Positions 6,994 to 15,998 of a stretch of DNA of 64,000 bases are shown in pieces (position 1 is the stretch's first letter; every line of letters begins with the position of its first letter). The stretch spans positions 36,125-100,124 of the forward strand of contig JAEWIE010000055.1 in NCBI GenBank assembly GCA_023387375.1. Reading direction: 5' to 3'. A program made the position numbers and the translations under genes. Below the pieces are notes generated by a model. That model saw only the letters and a program-made list of their open reading frames with translations. It had not been told where the DNA came from and ran no database searches. The DNA is from Bacteroidota bacterium. Its GTDB lineage: Bacteria; Bacteroidota; Bacteroidia; Flavobacteriales; Weeksellaceae.

Positions 6994-9501
6994 CTATAGA
7001 ATTTCAATTTCAGGAATGAGTCCAAACTGAGAGAAATGATGAGTGAAATGCTTTTGATGGAAAAGCTCCCACATTTCCTTACCGATTTTCCCAAATTTCG
7101 GATGTACAATCTGCGCTTGTGGATTCTCTTTGTAATAAATTTGAAACTCTGTAAAAGCCTCAAGAAATTTCTCTTTTGCCTGTTCAAAATTTTTGTGTTT
7201 CAACTCCCCTAGACCCTGTGAAGGTAGCCCTGGATATTTTAAACCTTTACGAATCGGACTAAATCGGTATAGCCAATCTCTTAACTCTTCCATCGTCTCC
7301 TCGGACTCTGAGGGTTCATTAGCTATTATTTCACCGGTGGACATTCTCAAAAATTCTTCAAGATGCTCTAGCATATGCTGGGCTTTCATTTTTCCCCAAA
7401 GCGGCTCTCTTTCTGGAGTAAGCCCCCCGATAAATTTTTTAATTTCATCACGCTTAAGCGAAACAAACGGAGATTTTTTTGCCACTAGAGTTAAAATTGT
7501 GGCCACACAAACGACTTCCTCTCTTTGATTCACAACCTCGACAAGCCATTTCACAACTCCTGAGGGAACATTTCGGCCTTTCACCCCTCTATTGATTTTT
7601 TCTTTTGCAGTCAGGTACACCATAATGGTATCTCCTGCATAAACTGGCTTAAAGAAGCTTGCATTCTCAAGTCCATAATTGGCAATCACAGGTCCTTTTT
7701 TCCCTGAAACAAAGAGTCCCGCAGCTGCCGATAAGATAAAGTATCCATGTGCCACGGTCTGATCGAAGATCGTTCCACTCAGACTGGTTTGATCTGTATG
7801 GGCATAAAAATGATCCCAAGAAACGTTTGCAAAATTTACAATATCCGCCTCGGTCACAGTCCGCCCTTGGGTTTCTAACGAATCGCCAATCTGAACCTCT
7901 TCAAAATAGTTTTGGAAAGGATGCTTGTCGCTCATATGTCGCTTCGCGCCAGGAACATGGATTTTAGTGATCGCACGTAGCATATCAGGAGAGCCTTGAA
8001 TAGCTGTTTTTTGAAGGAAAAAATGAAGTCCATTCAATCCTCCTAGCTCCTCACCTCCTCCTGCTCTTCCAGGGCCTCCATGGTTTAATGTGGGAAGTGG
8101 AGATCCGTGGCCCGTGGCCTCCTTCGCGTTGTCACGATCTAGTACATAGATTCGACCATGCGAAGTCGCCATTTTCACAGCCATCTCACTTACAAAGGAT
8201 TCACTATGAGAAACAACGGAGCCTACTAAACTTCCTTTTCCCATTTTTGCAAGCGCAACCGCTTCTTCTACATCCTTGTAGGGCATCAGAGTGGAAACTG
8301 GTCCGAAGGCTTCGACTTCGTGCGAGATTGTATTTGAAAAAGGATCTACATTTAGGAAAACTTTCGGGGTCATAAATGCTCCTGATTCATAGTCTGCATC
8401 AAGCAGACTGTGCTTGCCATCATAGATGAGTTCTGTTTTTTCTTGTAAGAGTGCAATTCGAGATTCCACCTCGCTTCTTTGCTCTTTTCCGACCAAAGCT
8501 CCCATCCTCGTTTCCCGATTTAAAGGGTTTCCGATTTTAAGTCGATCGAGAGACTCGATGAGCGCTGCTCTTACAGACTCAAGCCGTTCCTCTGGAACTA
8601 ATATTCGTCTCACAGCCGTACATTTTTGACCGGCTTTTGTGGTCATCTCTCTTTGAACCTCTTTAATAAACAAATCGAACTCCGGAGTGCCTTGTTTTGC
8701 ATCCAGCCCTAGAACCGAACAATTTAAACTATCGGCCTCCATATTAAATCTTACCGCCTGCCTAGAAATACTCGGCAAAGTCTTTAAGAATTTCCCCGTG
8801 GAAGCAGAGCCTGTAAAGAGAACACTGTCTCCATCTTGAACATGCTCAAGAATATCACCGGGCTCTCCACACACGAGCTGCAATGCCCCTTTGGGAAGCA
8901 CTCCACTTTCAATAATATCCGAGAAAACGGCATGGGTCAAGTAACAACCTGGAGTTGCAGGCTTTACCACACTCGGAACTCCCGCTAAAAGTGAAGTAGA
9001 AAGTTTCTCTAGCATTCCCCATACGGGGAAATTGTAGGCATTAATTTGCACCGATACCCCTTCACTTGGCGTCAATATATGAGTCCCCATATGCGTTCCA
9101 TTAGCAGAGGTCTTTTGCAGTTCTCCATCGACCCAAAAAGGCGTGTTAGGAAGCATTCGTTTGGCAAGTCCCGAATAGGTGAAAAAGGTTCCAATTCCTC
9201 CTTCAATGTCTACCCAAGAATCTGCATGAGTAGCCCCTGTCTTGTAGGATAGTTCATAGTATTTCTTCTTGCGCTCCAAAAGATAGAGCGCTATTTTTTT
9301 TAGCATTTCTCCTCTTTCATAAAAACTTAATCGAGACAAATTTTGGTAACCTGTATGGCGTGAAAACGCCAACGTCTGCTCAAAATCAATCCCATCCGTA
9401 TCTGAAATTGCAATTAACTCACTATTCACAGCACTAAGAAGTTCAATCCCTTCTCCTGTGCCCTCCACCCACTGGTCTTTTATATAATTTTTTAATTTCA
9501 T
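6994..9501 (-). CDS. paaZ: PaaZ: bifunctional aldehyde dehydrogenase / oxepin-CoA hydrolase with DinB-like C-terminal domain
   Basis: PaaZ opens the oxepin-CoA ring with its MaoC-like hydratase domain and oxidises the resulting semialdehyde with its aldehyde dehydrogenase domain. Residues 1-510 are the dehydrogenase (NFPVWGMLEKL, FTGSASTGKFL, catalytic Cys in GQKCTAVRRI near 291). Residues 530-675 are the hotdog hydratase (FANVSWDHFYAHTD). The last 155 residues go beyond the roughly 680 aa of Proteobacterial PaaZ and resemble a DinB/DUF1569 four-helix domain, with AQHMLEHLEEFLRM and a His-rich LFHQKHFTHHFSQFG. The extra domain might bind a metal; its role is unknown. The next gene upstream, paaI, is 11 bp away. 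Confidence 0.95.
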   Translation of the reverse strand: MKLKNYIKDQWVEGTGEGIELLSAVNSELIAISDTDGIDFEQTLAFSRHTGYQNLSRLSFYERGEMLKKIALYLLERKKKYYELSYKTGATHADSWVDIEGGIGTFFTYSGLAKRMLPNTPFWVDGELQKTSANGTHMGTHILTPSEGVSVQINAYNFPVWGMLEKLSTSLLAGVPSVVKPATPGCYLTHAVFSDIIESGVLPKGALQLVCGEPGDILEHVQDGDSVLFTGSASTGKFLKTLPSISRQAVRFNMEADSLNCSVLGLDAKQGTPEFDLFIKEVQREMTTKAGQKCTAVRRILVPEERLESVRAALIESLDRLKIGNPLNRETRMGALVGKEQRSEVESRIALLQEKTELIYDGKHSLLDADYESGAFMTPKVFLNVDPFSNTISHEVEAFGPVSTLMPYKDVEEAVALAKMGKGSLVGSVVSHSESFVSEMAVKMATSHGRIYVLDRDNAKEATGHGSPLPTLNHGGPGRAGGGEELGGLNGLHFFLQKTAIQGSPDMLRAITKIHVPGAKRHMSDKHPFQNYFEEVQIGDSLETQGRTVTEADIVNFANVSWDHFYAHTDQTSLSGTIFDQTVAHGYFILSAAAGLFVSGKKGPVIANYGLENASFFKPVYAGDTIMVYLTAKEKINRGVKGRNVPSGVVKWLVEVVNQREEVVCVATILTLVAKKSPFVSLKRDEIKKFIGGLTPEREPLWGKMKAQHMLEHLEEFLRMSTGEIIANEPSESEETMEELRDWLYRFSPIRKGLKYPGLPSQGLGELKHKNFEQAKEKFLEAFTEFQIYYKENPQAQIVHPKFGKIGKEMWELFHQKHFTHHFSQFGLIPEIEIL

Positions 9502-9512
9502 TTTTTCACTTC

Positions 9513-9929
9513 TTATAGTTCTGATACTTTCTTTCCAAGTTTGTACACCGTCCCGCGAAAACTAGCCACGAGCTGCTCATTTTGATTCTTGACCTCAATT
9601 TCATAAACGCCTGTCTTTCTCGTGTCATGAATTTGTCTGCTTTCTGCCCTTAGCACATCGCCTAGCTTTACTTGCTTTGTAAAATTAATGTGGCAACTTA
9701 GGGCGACGCTTGCGTCATCCAAGTTGTTGGATGAAAAGGCAAGAGCGCTGTCTGCAAGGGAAAAGGTAATTCCTCCATGAACGCTTCGAAGTCCGTTAAT
9801 CATCTCACTTCGAATGGGCATTTCAAGAAGGCAATAGTGATCTCTCACCTCAAGGAGCTTGATTCCCAACCACTGAGAAAAGGAATCTTGAGAGAGCATA
9901 TTTTTTGCATTTTCTAATGAACTCGACAT
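9513..9929 (-). CDS. paaI: Hydroxyphenylacetyl-CoA thioesterase PaaI
   Basis: This 138-aa hotdog-fold thioesterase has the family stretch SVHGGITFSLADSALAFSSN with the catalytic Asp. PaaI hydrolyses dead-end hydroxylated phenylacetyl-CoA esters and so recovers free CoA in the paa pathway. It lies 21 bp from paaH and 11 bp from paaZ, and is clearly one transcription unit with them. Confidence 0.93.
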   Translation of the reverse strand: MSSSLENAKNMLSQDSFSQWLGIKLLEVRDHYCLLEMPIRSEMINGLRSVHGGITFSLADSALAFSSNNLDDASVALSCHINFTKQVKLGDVLRAESRQIHDTRKTGVYEIEVKNQNEQLVASFRGTVYKLGKKVSEL

Positions 9930-9950
9930 AGTAAATAATATAAGGACGTT

Positions 9951-11105
9951 TTAGGATATTTTTGAGAGATCTTGAAGCAGTGGACTAGAGCGGTAGCGCT
10001 CTTCTTGATACCGGATGTACAACGCATTCAATGTTTCAAAGACAGATTTGTACCCAATTTCTTTGCCCCATGCCAGTAGACCTTTGGGATAGTTCACGCC
10101 ACGAAGCATCGCGAGTTCTAAGTCTTCATCGGTTGCCACCGCAAGGCGCTTCGCTTCAAGGGCTTCATTTACGAGCATTGACAGAATGCGCATAAAAATG
10201 GACTCTACTTTTGAGTCCTCAATATTTAAGGGCTCAGAGTTCTCTTCTCTAGGATAGGAATAAAAACCTCTTCCCGTTTTTCGACCTAATTGTTTGGCTT
10301 CACTCATGCGCTGTTGCAAGAGTGAGGGTTTGTATTTTGGATCGTAAAAGAAATCGTGGTAAACACTTTGCGTCACTGCAAAATTCACGTCAATCCCAAT
10401 TAAATCCATAAGTTCGAAAGGCCCCATTCGAAAGCCTCCTTTGGACTTCATCACAAAGTCTATTTCCTCTGGAGTCGCTAAATTTTCTTCCACGAGGCGA
10501 AGGGCTTCTCCGTAAAAAGGTCTTGCTATTCGGTTCACAATAAACCCGGGAAGATCTTTTGCGATGACAGGCTCTTTTCCCCAACTGCGTAAAATTTCAA
10601 CAAGTTCCTTTGCAAGATCTCTCTTTGTCATCAAACTCGGGATGATTTCCACAAGAGGCATAAGTGGAGCAGGATTGAAAAAATGGATTCCAATAAAACG
10701 CTCGGGATGCTGCAAATCCGAACCTAAGGAGGTAATGGAAATCGACGACGTATTGCTCGCAAGAATACATGACGAACTTACCTCTAGCTCAAGGGCTTTA
10801 AAAACTTCTTTTTTGATCTTCGCATTCTCTACAATGGCTTCAATAAGCAGATCACAGGATTTAAACTCTGATAATTCTGATACTTGATGGAGTCTTTGAA
10901 GCATCTGATTTTTAGTCTCCTCTTGAAGCTTGCCTTTTTCGACCAAGCGTTTTAATTGTCTATCCAGTCCTTCGATAGACTTTTGCAGTTGACTTGGATT
11001 GGTATCGTACAATAAAACTTCACTCCCAGCACTAAGAGCTACTTGCACAATTCCAATTCCCATTGCCCCTGCGCCCACGACGCCCACTTTATCAAATTTC
11101 CTCAT
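9951..11105 (-). CDS. paaH: 3-hydroxyacyl-CoA dehydrogenase PaaH
   Basis: PaaH oxidises 3-hydroxyadipyl-CoA to 3-oxoadipyl-CoA with NAD. The Rossmann motif GVVGAGAMGIGIVQVALSAG is at residues 8-27, the catalytic His is in IGIHFFNPAPLMPLVEII, and the C-terminal helical domain contains ELMDLIGIDVNFAV. At 384 aa it is about 100 residues longer than a minimal dehydrogenase, because of a second C-terminal dehydrogenase repeat as in other PaaH proteins. The gap to paaG is 4 bp. Confidence 0.94.
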   Translation of the reverse strand: MRKFDKVGVVGAGAMGIGIVQVALSAGSEVLLYDTNPSQLQKSIEGLDRQLKRLVEKGKLQEETKNQMLQRLHQVSELSEFKSCDLLIEAIVENAKIKKEVFKALELEVSSSCILASNTSSISITSLGSDLQHPERFIGIHFFNPAPLMPLVEIIPSLMTKRDLAKELVEILRSWGKEPVIAKDLPGFIVNRIARPFYGEALRLVEENLATPEEIDFVMKSKGGFRMGPFELMDLIGIDVNFAVTQSVYHDFFYDPKYKPSLLQQRMSEAKQLGRKTGRGFYSYPREENSEPLNIEDSKVESIFMRILSMLVNEALEAKRLAVATDEDLELAMLRGVNYPKGLLAWGKEIGYKSVFETLNALYIRYQEERYRSSPLLQDLSKIS

Positions 11106-11109
11106 TCTT

Positions 11110-11910
11110 TTATCTTCCTTTAAAATCAGGTTTTCTTTTGTTTAAAAACGCATTGACACCTTCACTAAAATCCTCGGACTCAGCCGCGACTTGTTGCAAG
11201 ATACCTTCTACATCTAATTGTTCTTTTAATTTATTCTCATACGATTCATGGAATGCCTTTTTCGTAAGTCCGATGGCTTTGGTAGGAAGATTGCAAAGAG
11301 ACTCTAGAATTTCCATCGACTTTATTTCAAACTCGTCCTGTACAAAAACTTCTTGAGTAAGTCCTATGCGAAGTGCGTGATCCGCATCTATTTTATTCCC
11401 TGTAAAGGCTAAATAGCGGGCGGTCTGAGGACCGACAAGTTTGGGCAAATAATAGGTAGCTGCCGTATCCGGTATTAATCCGATATTCACAAACGCGAAA
11501 GAAAAATAAGCGGATTTGCTACAGAGTGAAAAATCACATAGGGTAGCCAAACTAGCTCCTGCACCCACAGCGGCACCATGCACAAGAGCTATGATTGGCT
11601 TTTTTGACTGTGCAATTTCTTTTACAAGTGGATTGTAATATTCAATTATAAAACGCTGAACGCTTCTTTCGTTTTTAATGTCACCAAAACTTAAGGCTTC
11701 TTTTAAGTTTTGTCCCGCACAAAACGCGTTGCCCTCTCCTTTGATTGCAATGCAGCGAACCTGTTCGTTTTTACCTGCTTCCTGCACCGCATACTTAAGC
11801 TCTTGAAGCATTTGCATCGTAAGACTGTTATAACTCTGTGGTTGGTCTAAGACTAAAACCAAAAGTTTCCCATCAAAATGCGTCTCCGTTCTAATTTGTG
11901 AAAATGTCAT
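11110..11910 (-). CDS. paaG: Phenylacetyl-CoA 1,2-epoxide isomerase PaaG
   Basis: PaaG is a crotonase-fold isomerase that converts the ring epoxide to oxepin-CoA and shifts double bonds later in the pathway. Oxyanion-hole segments are AFCAGQNLKEAL (about 62) and GAAVGAGASLATLCD (about 105). The loop NIGLIPDTAATYYLP carries an Asp where PaaG-type isomerases keep their catalytic acid, which separates it from the crotonase at the operon end. The length of 266 aa is normal. Placed between paaD and paaH. Confidence 0.92.
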   Translation of the reverse strand: MTFSQIRTETHFDGKLLVLVLDQPQSYNSLTMQMLQELKYAVQEAGKNEQVRCIAIKGEGNAFCAGQNLKEALSFGDIKNERSVQRFIIEYYNPLVKEIAQSKKPIIALVHGAAVGAGASLATLCDFSLCSKSAYFSFAFVNIGLIPDTAATYYLPKLVGPQTARYLAFTGNKIDADHALRIGLTQEVFVQDEFEIKSMEILESLCNLPTKAIGLTKKAFHESYENKLKEQLDVEGILQQVAAESEDFSEGVNAFLNKRKPDFKGR

Positions 11911-11970
11911 AGGGGTGAAATTTATTATTTGTAGTTCAACTTTAGGACTCTTATCCTATGAGAAGTTGGA

Positions 11971-12462
11971 CTAATGGCATTTAAAATAATCAAATGGCTC
12001 CAAGCAATCTAAACATTGATAGGTTGCCTTGCAGAGGGTCGATCCATATCGACTAATCTGTTTTGTATTGGTTGAGGCGCACCTAGGACAAGGTTTGCTT
12101 GTGTGTAAGTGCGACAATTCAGCGCCTTTTTCCGGCGGAAGAATCCCATACTCCAATAGCTTTTCTCGTCCTTTATCGCTAATCCAATCTGTGGTCCAAG
12201 CGGGAGAAATCACATTTTTCACATCTGCCATAATTCCATGGCTCTTAAACAACGCCTCAATATCCTCCTTGATGGTAAACATAGCAGGACAAGCTGAGTA
12301 GGTAGGTGTGATCTCTATTTCGACGTGGGTATCTGAGAAAATCGAAACTTTACGAACGATTCCTAGATCGACAATACTAATCACTGGAATTTCGGGATCA
12401 GGAATCTCCTCAAGCAAAGCGGTAATATGCGTCGGTGTCATCTCCATAAGTTCAAACTTCAT
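11971..12462 (-). CDS. paaD: PaaD, assembly factor of phenylacetyl-CoA epoxidase
   Basis: PaaD is a MIP18/DUF59-like protein needed for iron-centre assembly of the PaaABC epoxidase. Residues EEIPDPEIPVISIVDLGIV start the DUF59 domain. The C-terminus holds a zinc-ribbon-like CPRCxS...YQCLDCLEPFDYFKCH, typical of PaaD. The frame stays open upstream to 12585 but overlaps paaC. I choose the ATG at 12462 (MKFELMEM), 13 bp after the paaC stop, giving about 163 aa. The ATG 5 codons later is also possible. Confidence 0.92.
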   Translation of the reverse strand: MKFELMEMTPTHITALLEEIPDPEIPVISIVDLGIVRKVSIFSDTHVEIEITPTYSACPAMFTIKEDIEALFKSHGIMADVKNVISPAWTTDWISDKGREKLLEYGILPPEKGAELSHLHTSKPCPRCASTNTKQISRYGSTLCKATYQCLDCLEPFDYFKCH

Positions 12463-12475
12463 TTTTGTCAGGAAA

Positions 12476-13216
12476 TTACCATTCACAGCCCGGATAGGCT
12501 CTTTGCATGTATTGAAGTTCACATAAGATATATCCGAAATACTCCGTATGGACTCCTTTTCTACTTCCTTTTTGCATAAATTCATTCTTTGGTACTTCTA
12601 GTCCCAAAGCGTTAAAATCCTTTGCAAGTGAAAGTTCCCACGAGGTTTTCAACTTCTCTCTATCGGCCGATAAATTCAATTGCGTAAGATTTTCTTCTCC
12701 TTCGGTCTCCTCAAACAATCCGCCGGTATATTCCCACAAATTCTCAAGGGCGCGCAGTAGTCTTTCCTTACTTTCTGAGCTTCCCTCTTTCATAATTTCG
12801 AGCCACATCAGGGCATGGGTATAATGATAACGGACCTCTTTAATTGATTTTTCAGCAATTCCTGCAAGAGTCTGGTCCTCACTTGACAAAAGCGCTGTAT
12901 AGAGTTCTTTTTGGTACAGAGCAAAAAAGTACACCTTCAAAATCGTTTGCGCGTAGTCTCCATTCGGAAGCTCTACGAACTGTGCGTTTAGATATTCATG
13001 CTCGTATCTTAAAAAAGCAAAATCATCAGCCGTCTTTCCTTCTTCACTCAGCTGCGAGGCATATTCATAAAGATGATTGCTTTGCCCTAAGTAGTCAAGG
13101 GCAATGTTGGTGAGCGCAATATCTTCTTCTAAATAAGGACCTTTCCCACACCATTCAGAAAGTCTTTGTCCCATGATAAGCGTATCGTCCGCAAGTTTTA
13201 ATAAATAGTTTTTCAT
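12476..13216 (-). CDS. paaC: PaaC, structural subunit of phenylacetyl-CoA epoxidase
   Basis: PaaC pairs with the catalytic PaaA subunit in the diiron multicomponent oxygenase that epoxidises phenylacetyl-CoA. The 246-aa protein shows the ferritin-like helical pattern: LRLSEWCGKGP-like start, DIALTNIALDYLGQ, FLRYEHEYLNAQFVELPNGDYAQT, and KEVRYHYTHALMWLE. The gap to paaB is about 50 bp and to paaD 13 bp. Confidence 0.94.
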   Translation of the reverse strand: MKNYLLKLADDTLIMGQRLSEWCGKGPYLEEDIALTNIALDYLGQSNHLYEYASQLSEEGKTADDFAFLRYEHEYLNAQFVELPNGDYAQTILKVYFFALYQKELYTALLSSEDQTLAGIAEKSIKEVRYHYTHALMWLEIMKEGSSESKERLLRALENLWEYTGGLFEETEGEENLTQLNLSADREKLKTSWELSLAKDFNALGLEVPKNEFMQKGSRKGVHTEYFGYILCELQYMQRAYPGCEW

Positions 13217-13269
13217 TGATTTAATTTAGCATAAGATCGAAAAGAATAAAAGCCTTCTCACTTATGTAA

Positions 13270-13551
13270 TTACATGTTTTTTACATCGTTCGGGATCTGA
13301 TAAAAGGTGGGATGACGATATAACTTATCGTCTGCCGGATCAAAAAAAGATTCTTTGTCCACTCCTTCACTCGTAAAAATATACTTACTAGGCACTACCC
13401 ATAAGGAAGTCCCTTCTTTTCTTCTAGTATACACATCGCGCGCATTTTGCAATGCCATTTCTACAGTAGCCGCTTGAACGGTACCTGCATGTTTATGCGA
13501 AAGTCCGGGTTTGGTTTGAATAAATACCTCCCATACATCTAACTGACTCAT
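13270..13551 (-). CDS. paaB: PaaB, subunit of phenylacetyl-CoA epoxidase
   Basis: PaaB is a small bridging subunit of the PaaABCE complex. The start is at MSQLDVWEVFIQTK (ATG at 13551), giving 93 aa as expected. The body has GLSHKHAGTVQAATVEMALQ and the ARDVYTRRKEGTSLWVVPS signature. The frame runs further upstream to 13686, but that part overlaps the 3' end of paaA and is not homologous. The gap after paaA is 25 bp. Confidence 0.95.
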   Translation of the reverse strand: MSQLDVWEVFIQTKPGLSHKHAGTVQAATVEMALQNARDVYTRRKEGTSLWVVPSKYIFTSEGVDKESFFDPADDKLYRHPTFYQIPNDVKNM

Positions 13552-13576
13552 TGTAATTGTATTTTCAAAATTGATA

Positions 13577-14509
13577 TTACTTGCTCCTTTGCTTTTTCGA
13601 AAACTGAACCGCGGCTTCTCGCACCCAAGCATTTTCATTCCATGCCTTTTGTTTGGTTTTAAGGCGCTTTTTATTGCAAGGTCCATTTCCTTTTAAGACT
13701 TCTGTAAACTCATCCCAAGGCAAATCTGAAAATTCATAATGCCCTGTTTCTTCGTTCAGCGTAAGGGATGGATCTGGAATGACTAGTCCTAAGAATTCGG
13801 CCTGAGGTACGGTCACGTCTACAAAACGTTGTCTCAAATCGTCATTGCTTTCACGCTTTACTCGGTAATTCATTGATTTTTGGGAATTGGGTGAATCCTT
13901 ATCATTTGGACCAAACATCATGAGTGCAGGCCACCAAAAACGATTCAGCGCCTCTTGGGCCATTTGCTTTTGCTCCTTGGTTCCTCGGCATAAAGTCATT
14001 AGAATTTCATATCCCTGTCTTTGGTGAAAAGATTCTTCCTTGCAAATCCTCACCATAGCTCTTGCATAAGGTCCATAAGAATTGCCCATCAGCATAACTT
14101 GATTCATAATAGCAGCACCATCCACCAGCCAACCAATCGCACCAATGTCCGCCCAACTTAAGGTCGGATAATTAAAAATGCTCGAGTATTTGGCTTTGCC
14201 ACTTAGCATATCCAAATAAGTAGAATCTCTATCTGCTCGAAGAGAACCATCGTTTAGGGTTTCGCTCGCAGCATAAAGATAAAGTCCATGTCCAGCTTCA
14301 TCCTGAATTTTGGCAAGCAAAGCCATTTTACGTCGTAAGCTAGGCGCCCTTGAGATCCAATTGGCCTCAGGAAGCATTCCAACTACTTCAGAATGCGCAT
14401 GCTGCGAGATTTGACGCACAAGCAATTTACGGTAATCCTCCGGCATCAAATCCTTGGGCTCCACTTTATTTTCTTCCTGTACATACTGTACAAATCGTTC
14501 TAATTCCAT
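13577..14509 (-). CDS. paaA: PaaA, catalytic subunit of phenylacetyl-CoA epoxidase
   Basis: PaaA is the diiron catalytic subunit that epoxidises phenylacetyl-CoA. Iron-ligand motifs are visible: Glu in MLPEANW, the DEAGH stretch near residue 71, and CKEESFHQRQGYE near 160. The length of 310 aa is typical. It is followed by paaB and preceded at 15 bp by an 83-aa gene of unknown function that separates it from paaE. Confidence 0.96.
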   Translation of the reverse strand: MELERFVQYVQEENKVEPKDLMPEDYRKLLVRQISQHAHSEVVGMLPEANWISRAPSLRRKMALLAKIQDEAGHGLYLYAASETLNDGSLRADRDSTYLDMLSGKAKYSSIFNYPTLSWADIGAIGWLVDGAAIMNQVMLMGNSYGPYARAMVRICKEESFHQRQGYEILMTLCRGTKEQKQMAQEALNRFWWPALMMFGPNDKDSPNSQKSMNYRVKRESNDDLRQRFVDVTVPQAEFLGLVIPDPSLTLNEETGHYEFSDLPWDEFTEVLKGNGPCNKKRLKTKQKAWNENAWVREAAVQFSKKQRSK

Positions 14510-14524
14510 TTCGGTTTATTTATA

Positions 14525-14776
14525 TTACTCGATACTCCAATCCTCCTTCACATATAGTCCCAATTTGCCATCAACAAATTCTCCCACAACGAAATTGATT
14601 GTTTTGTAATCTCCTCGTATCTCGTATTCATTAAAAAAGTAAGGCTGTCCTTCTGTGGGGCTCCAAACTTCAATTTTTCGATCTGTGCAATGCCAATAAT
14701 GGTTCCAGATATTCAAACCCTCGACTTTGTACTCTTTATCCACTTCAATTAGGGATGCAAATTTCCACTCGCTCAT
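14525..14776 (-). CDS. Unknown 83-aa protein within the paa operon
   Basis: This small acidic protein lies between paaE (29 bp upstream) and paaA (15 bp downstream), so it is almost certainly translated from the paa transcript. It is rich in aromatic residues (NIWNHYWHC, VWSPTEGQPYFF) and looks like a compact beta-sheet fold. It has no signal peptide, membrane segment or cofactor motif that I recognise. It is not PaaA, B, C, D or I. By context it may be an accessory subunit or assembly aid of the epoxidase; that is inference only. Confidence 0.85.
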   Translation of the reverse strand: MSEWKFASLIEVDKEYKVEGLNIWNHYWHCTDRKIEVWSPTEGQPYFFNEYEIRGDYKTINFVVGEFVDGKLGLYVKEDWSIE

Positions 14777-14805
14777 GATTAGACTTCTTTTTATCGTTAA
14801 ACTTA

Positions 14806-15894
14806 CTACACGTCGTAATTTAACATTACAACGTTTGTGATCGGATGCGCTTGACAGGTTAAAACAAACCCATTTTCCACCTCTTGTTCGGTAAGGGCAA
14901 AATTCTTCTCCATAAAGACTTCACCTTCTAATACCTGGGCTTTGCAAGTGCAACAAACGCCTCCTTTGCAAGCAAAGGGCACAGGCAATTGATCTTTTAA
15001 AGCTTGGTCTAAGATACTGTTTTTCTTTGAATTAAGATGGAAGGAGTACTCATCGTCGTCTATTATTACGGTGACCATACTCTCAATATTAGCAATCGCT
15101 TTAAATTCATCGCTCATCTCGGAACTACCCTCTTCCTCAGGAGGAGTATAGTATTCGTAAAGAACCTGCAGGGAAGGAACTTTCTTCTGAGTTTTTAAAT
15201 AGGAAGAAAGATCTTTGATCATCTCTGTGGGTCCACAAAGGAAATAAGTACTCTGCGAAATCGGAATTTCCTTGTATTTTTCAAATAACGCATCTAATTT
15301 GGAAGCGGTGATTCGACCCTCGAAGAGTTCGCCCTCCAAATGACGGTCCCTAGAGAGAAGATAAATTACTTTTAGTCGGCCATCAAATTGCTTTTCTAGC
15401 TGATCAAGTTGTTCTTTAAATAAAATATGATCATAACTTCTGTTGCTAAAAAACAGGAATGCATGCGAATCCGGCTCTTGATAAAGCGCTTCTTTTATAT
15501 TGGAAAGCACGGGCGAGATTCCACTTCCCGCCGCAATCCCCACATAATACTTTTGGTTAGAAGGATGATAATGGGTATAAAAATGCCCTAAAGGAGGCAT
15601 TACCTCCAAGGAATCTCCTACTTTAAGCTGTGTATTAAGAAACCCCGAAACTTTCCCCTGGTCCAGATGTTTAATAAGAACCTCAAGCTCCGCGCTGTTT
15701 TCAGAGGGAGCATTGACAATGGAGTAAGATCGACGAAGATCCTCGCCGTCCTTAAGAATTCGAAGGGTCAGGTACTGACCTTGTTTGAATCGATAATGGG
15801 ACGAAAGTGAACTTGGCACTTCAAACGACACATGAACACAGTCGTTTGCCTGCCTTGACACCTTGGTCACTTTTAGAGAATGAAAATGATGCAT
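14806..15894 (-). CDS. paaE: PaaE, reductase of phenylacetyl-CoA epoxidase
   Basis: PaaE passes electrons from NADPH through FAD and a [2Fe-2S] centre to PaaA. The FAD motif RRSYSIVNAP is near residue 60, the nucleotide-binding IAAGSGISPVLSN near 118, FLCGPTEMI near 215. The C-terminal plant-type ferredoxin cluster is CKGGVCCTC with a distal VLTCQAHP. The length of 362 aa is normal. It is the first gene of the operon, 35 bp below the TATATTTG box at 15929-15936. Confidence 0.95.
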   Translation of the reverse strand: MHHFHSLKVTKVSRQANDCVHVSFEVPSSLSSHYRFKQGQYLTLRILKDGEDLRRSYSIVNAPSENSAELEVLIKHLDQGKVSGFLNTQLKVGDSLEVMPPLGHFYTHYHPSNQKYYVGIAAGSGISPVLSNIKEALYQEPDSHAFLFFSNRSYDHILFKEQLDQLEKQFDGRLKVIYLLSRDRHLEGELFEGRITASKLDALFEKYKEIPISQSTYFLCGPTEMIKDLSSYLKTQKKVPSLQVLYEYYTPPEEEGSSEMSDEFKAIANIESMVTVIIDDDEYSFHLNSKKNSILDQALKDQLPVPFACKGGVCCTCKAQVLEGEVFMEKNFALTEQEVENGFVLTCQAHPITNVVMLNYDV

Positions 15895-15910
15895 AATTAG
15901 GTAAATTCAG

Positions 15911-15936
15911 TTCCTTAAGGAAACCAAACAAATATA
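15911..15936 (-). promoter_or_regulatory. Candidate paa promoter and operator
   Basis: On the minus strand the -7 box TATATTTG is at 15929-15936 and transcription should start near 15922. A perfect 12-bp palindrome TTCCTTAAGGAA (15911-15922) lies at that point, the position of a repressor operator. I find no convincing -33 box. Binding by the adjacent TetR protein is inference. Confidence 0.5.
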
Positions 15937-15998
15937 AAAAAAAAACCTAATCTGCCTGATAGAAATCAAACTCCTTACGCTCAGCTTTTTAGCCGAGG

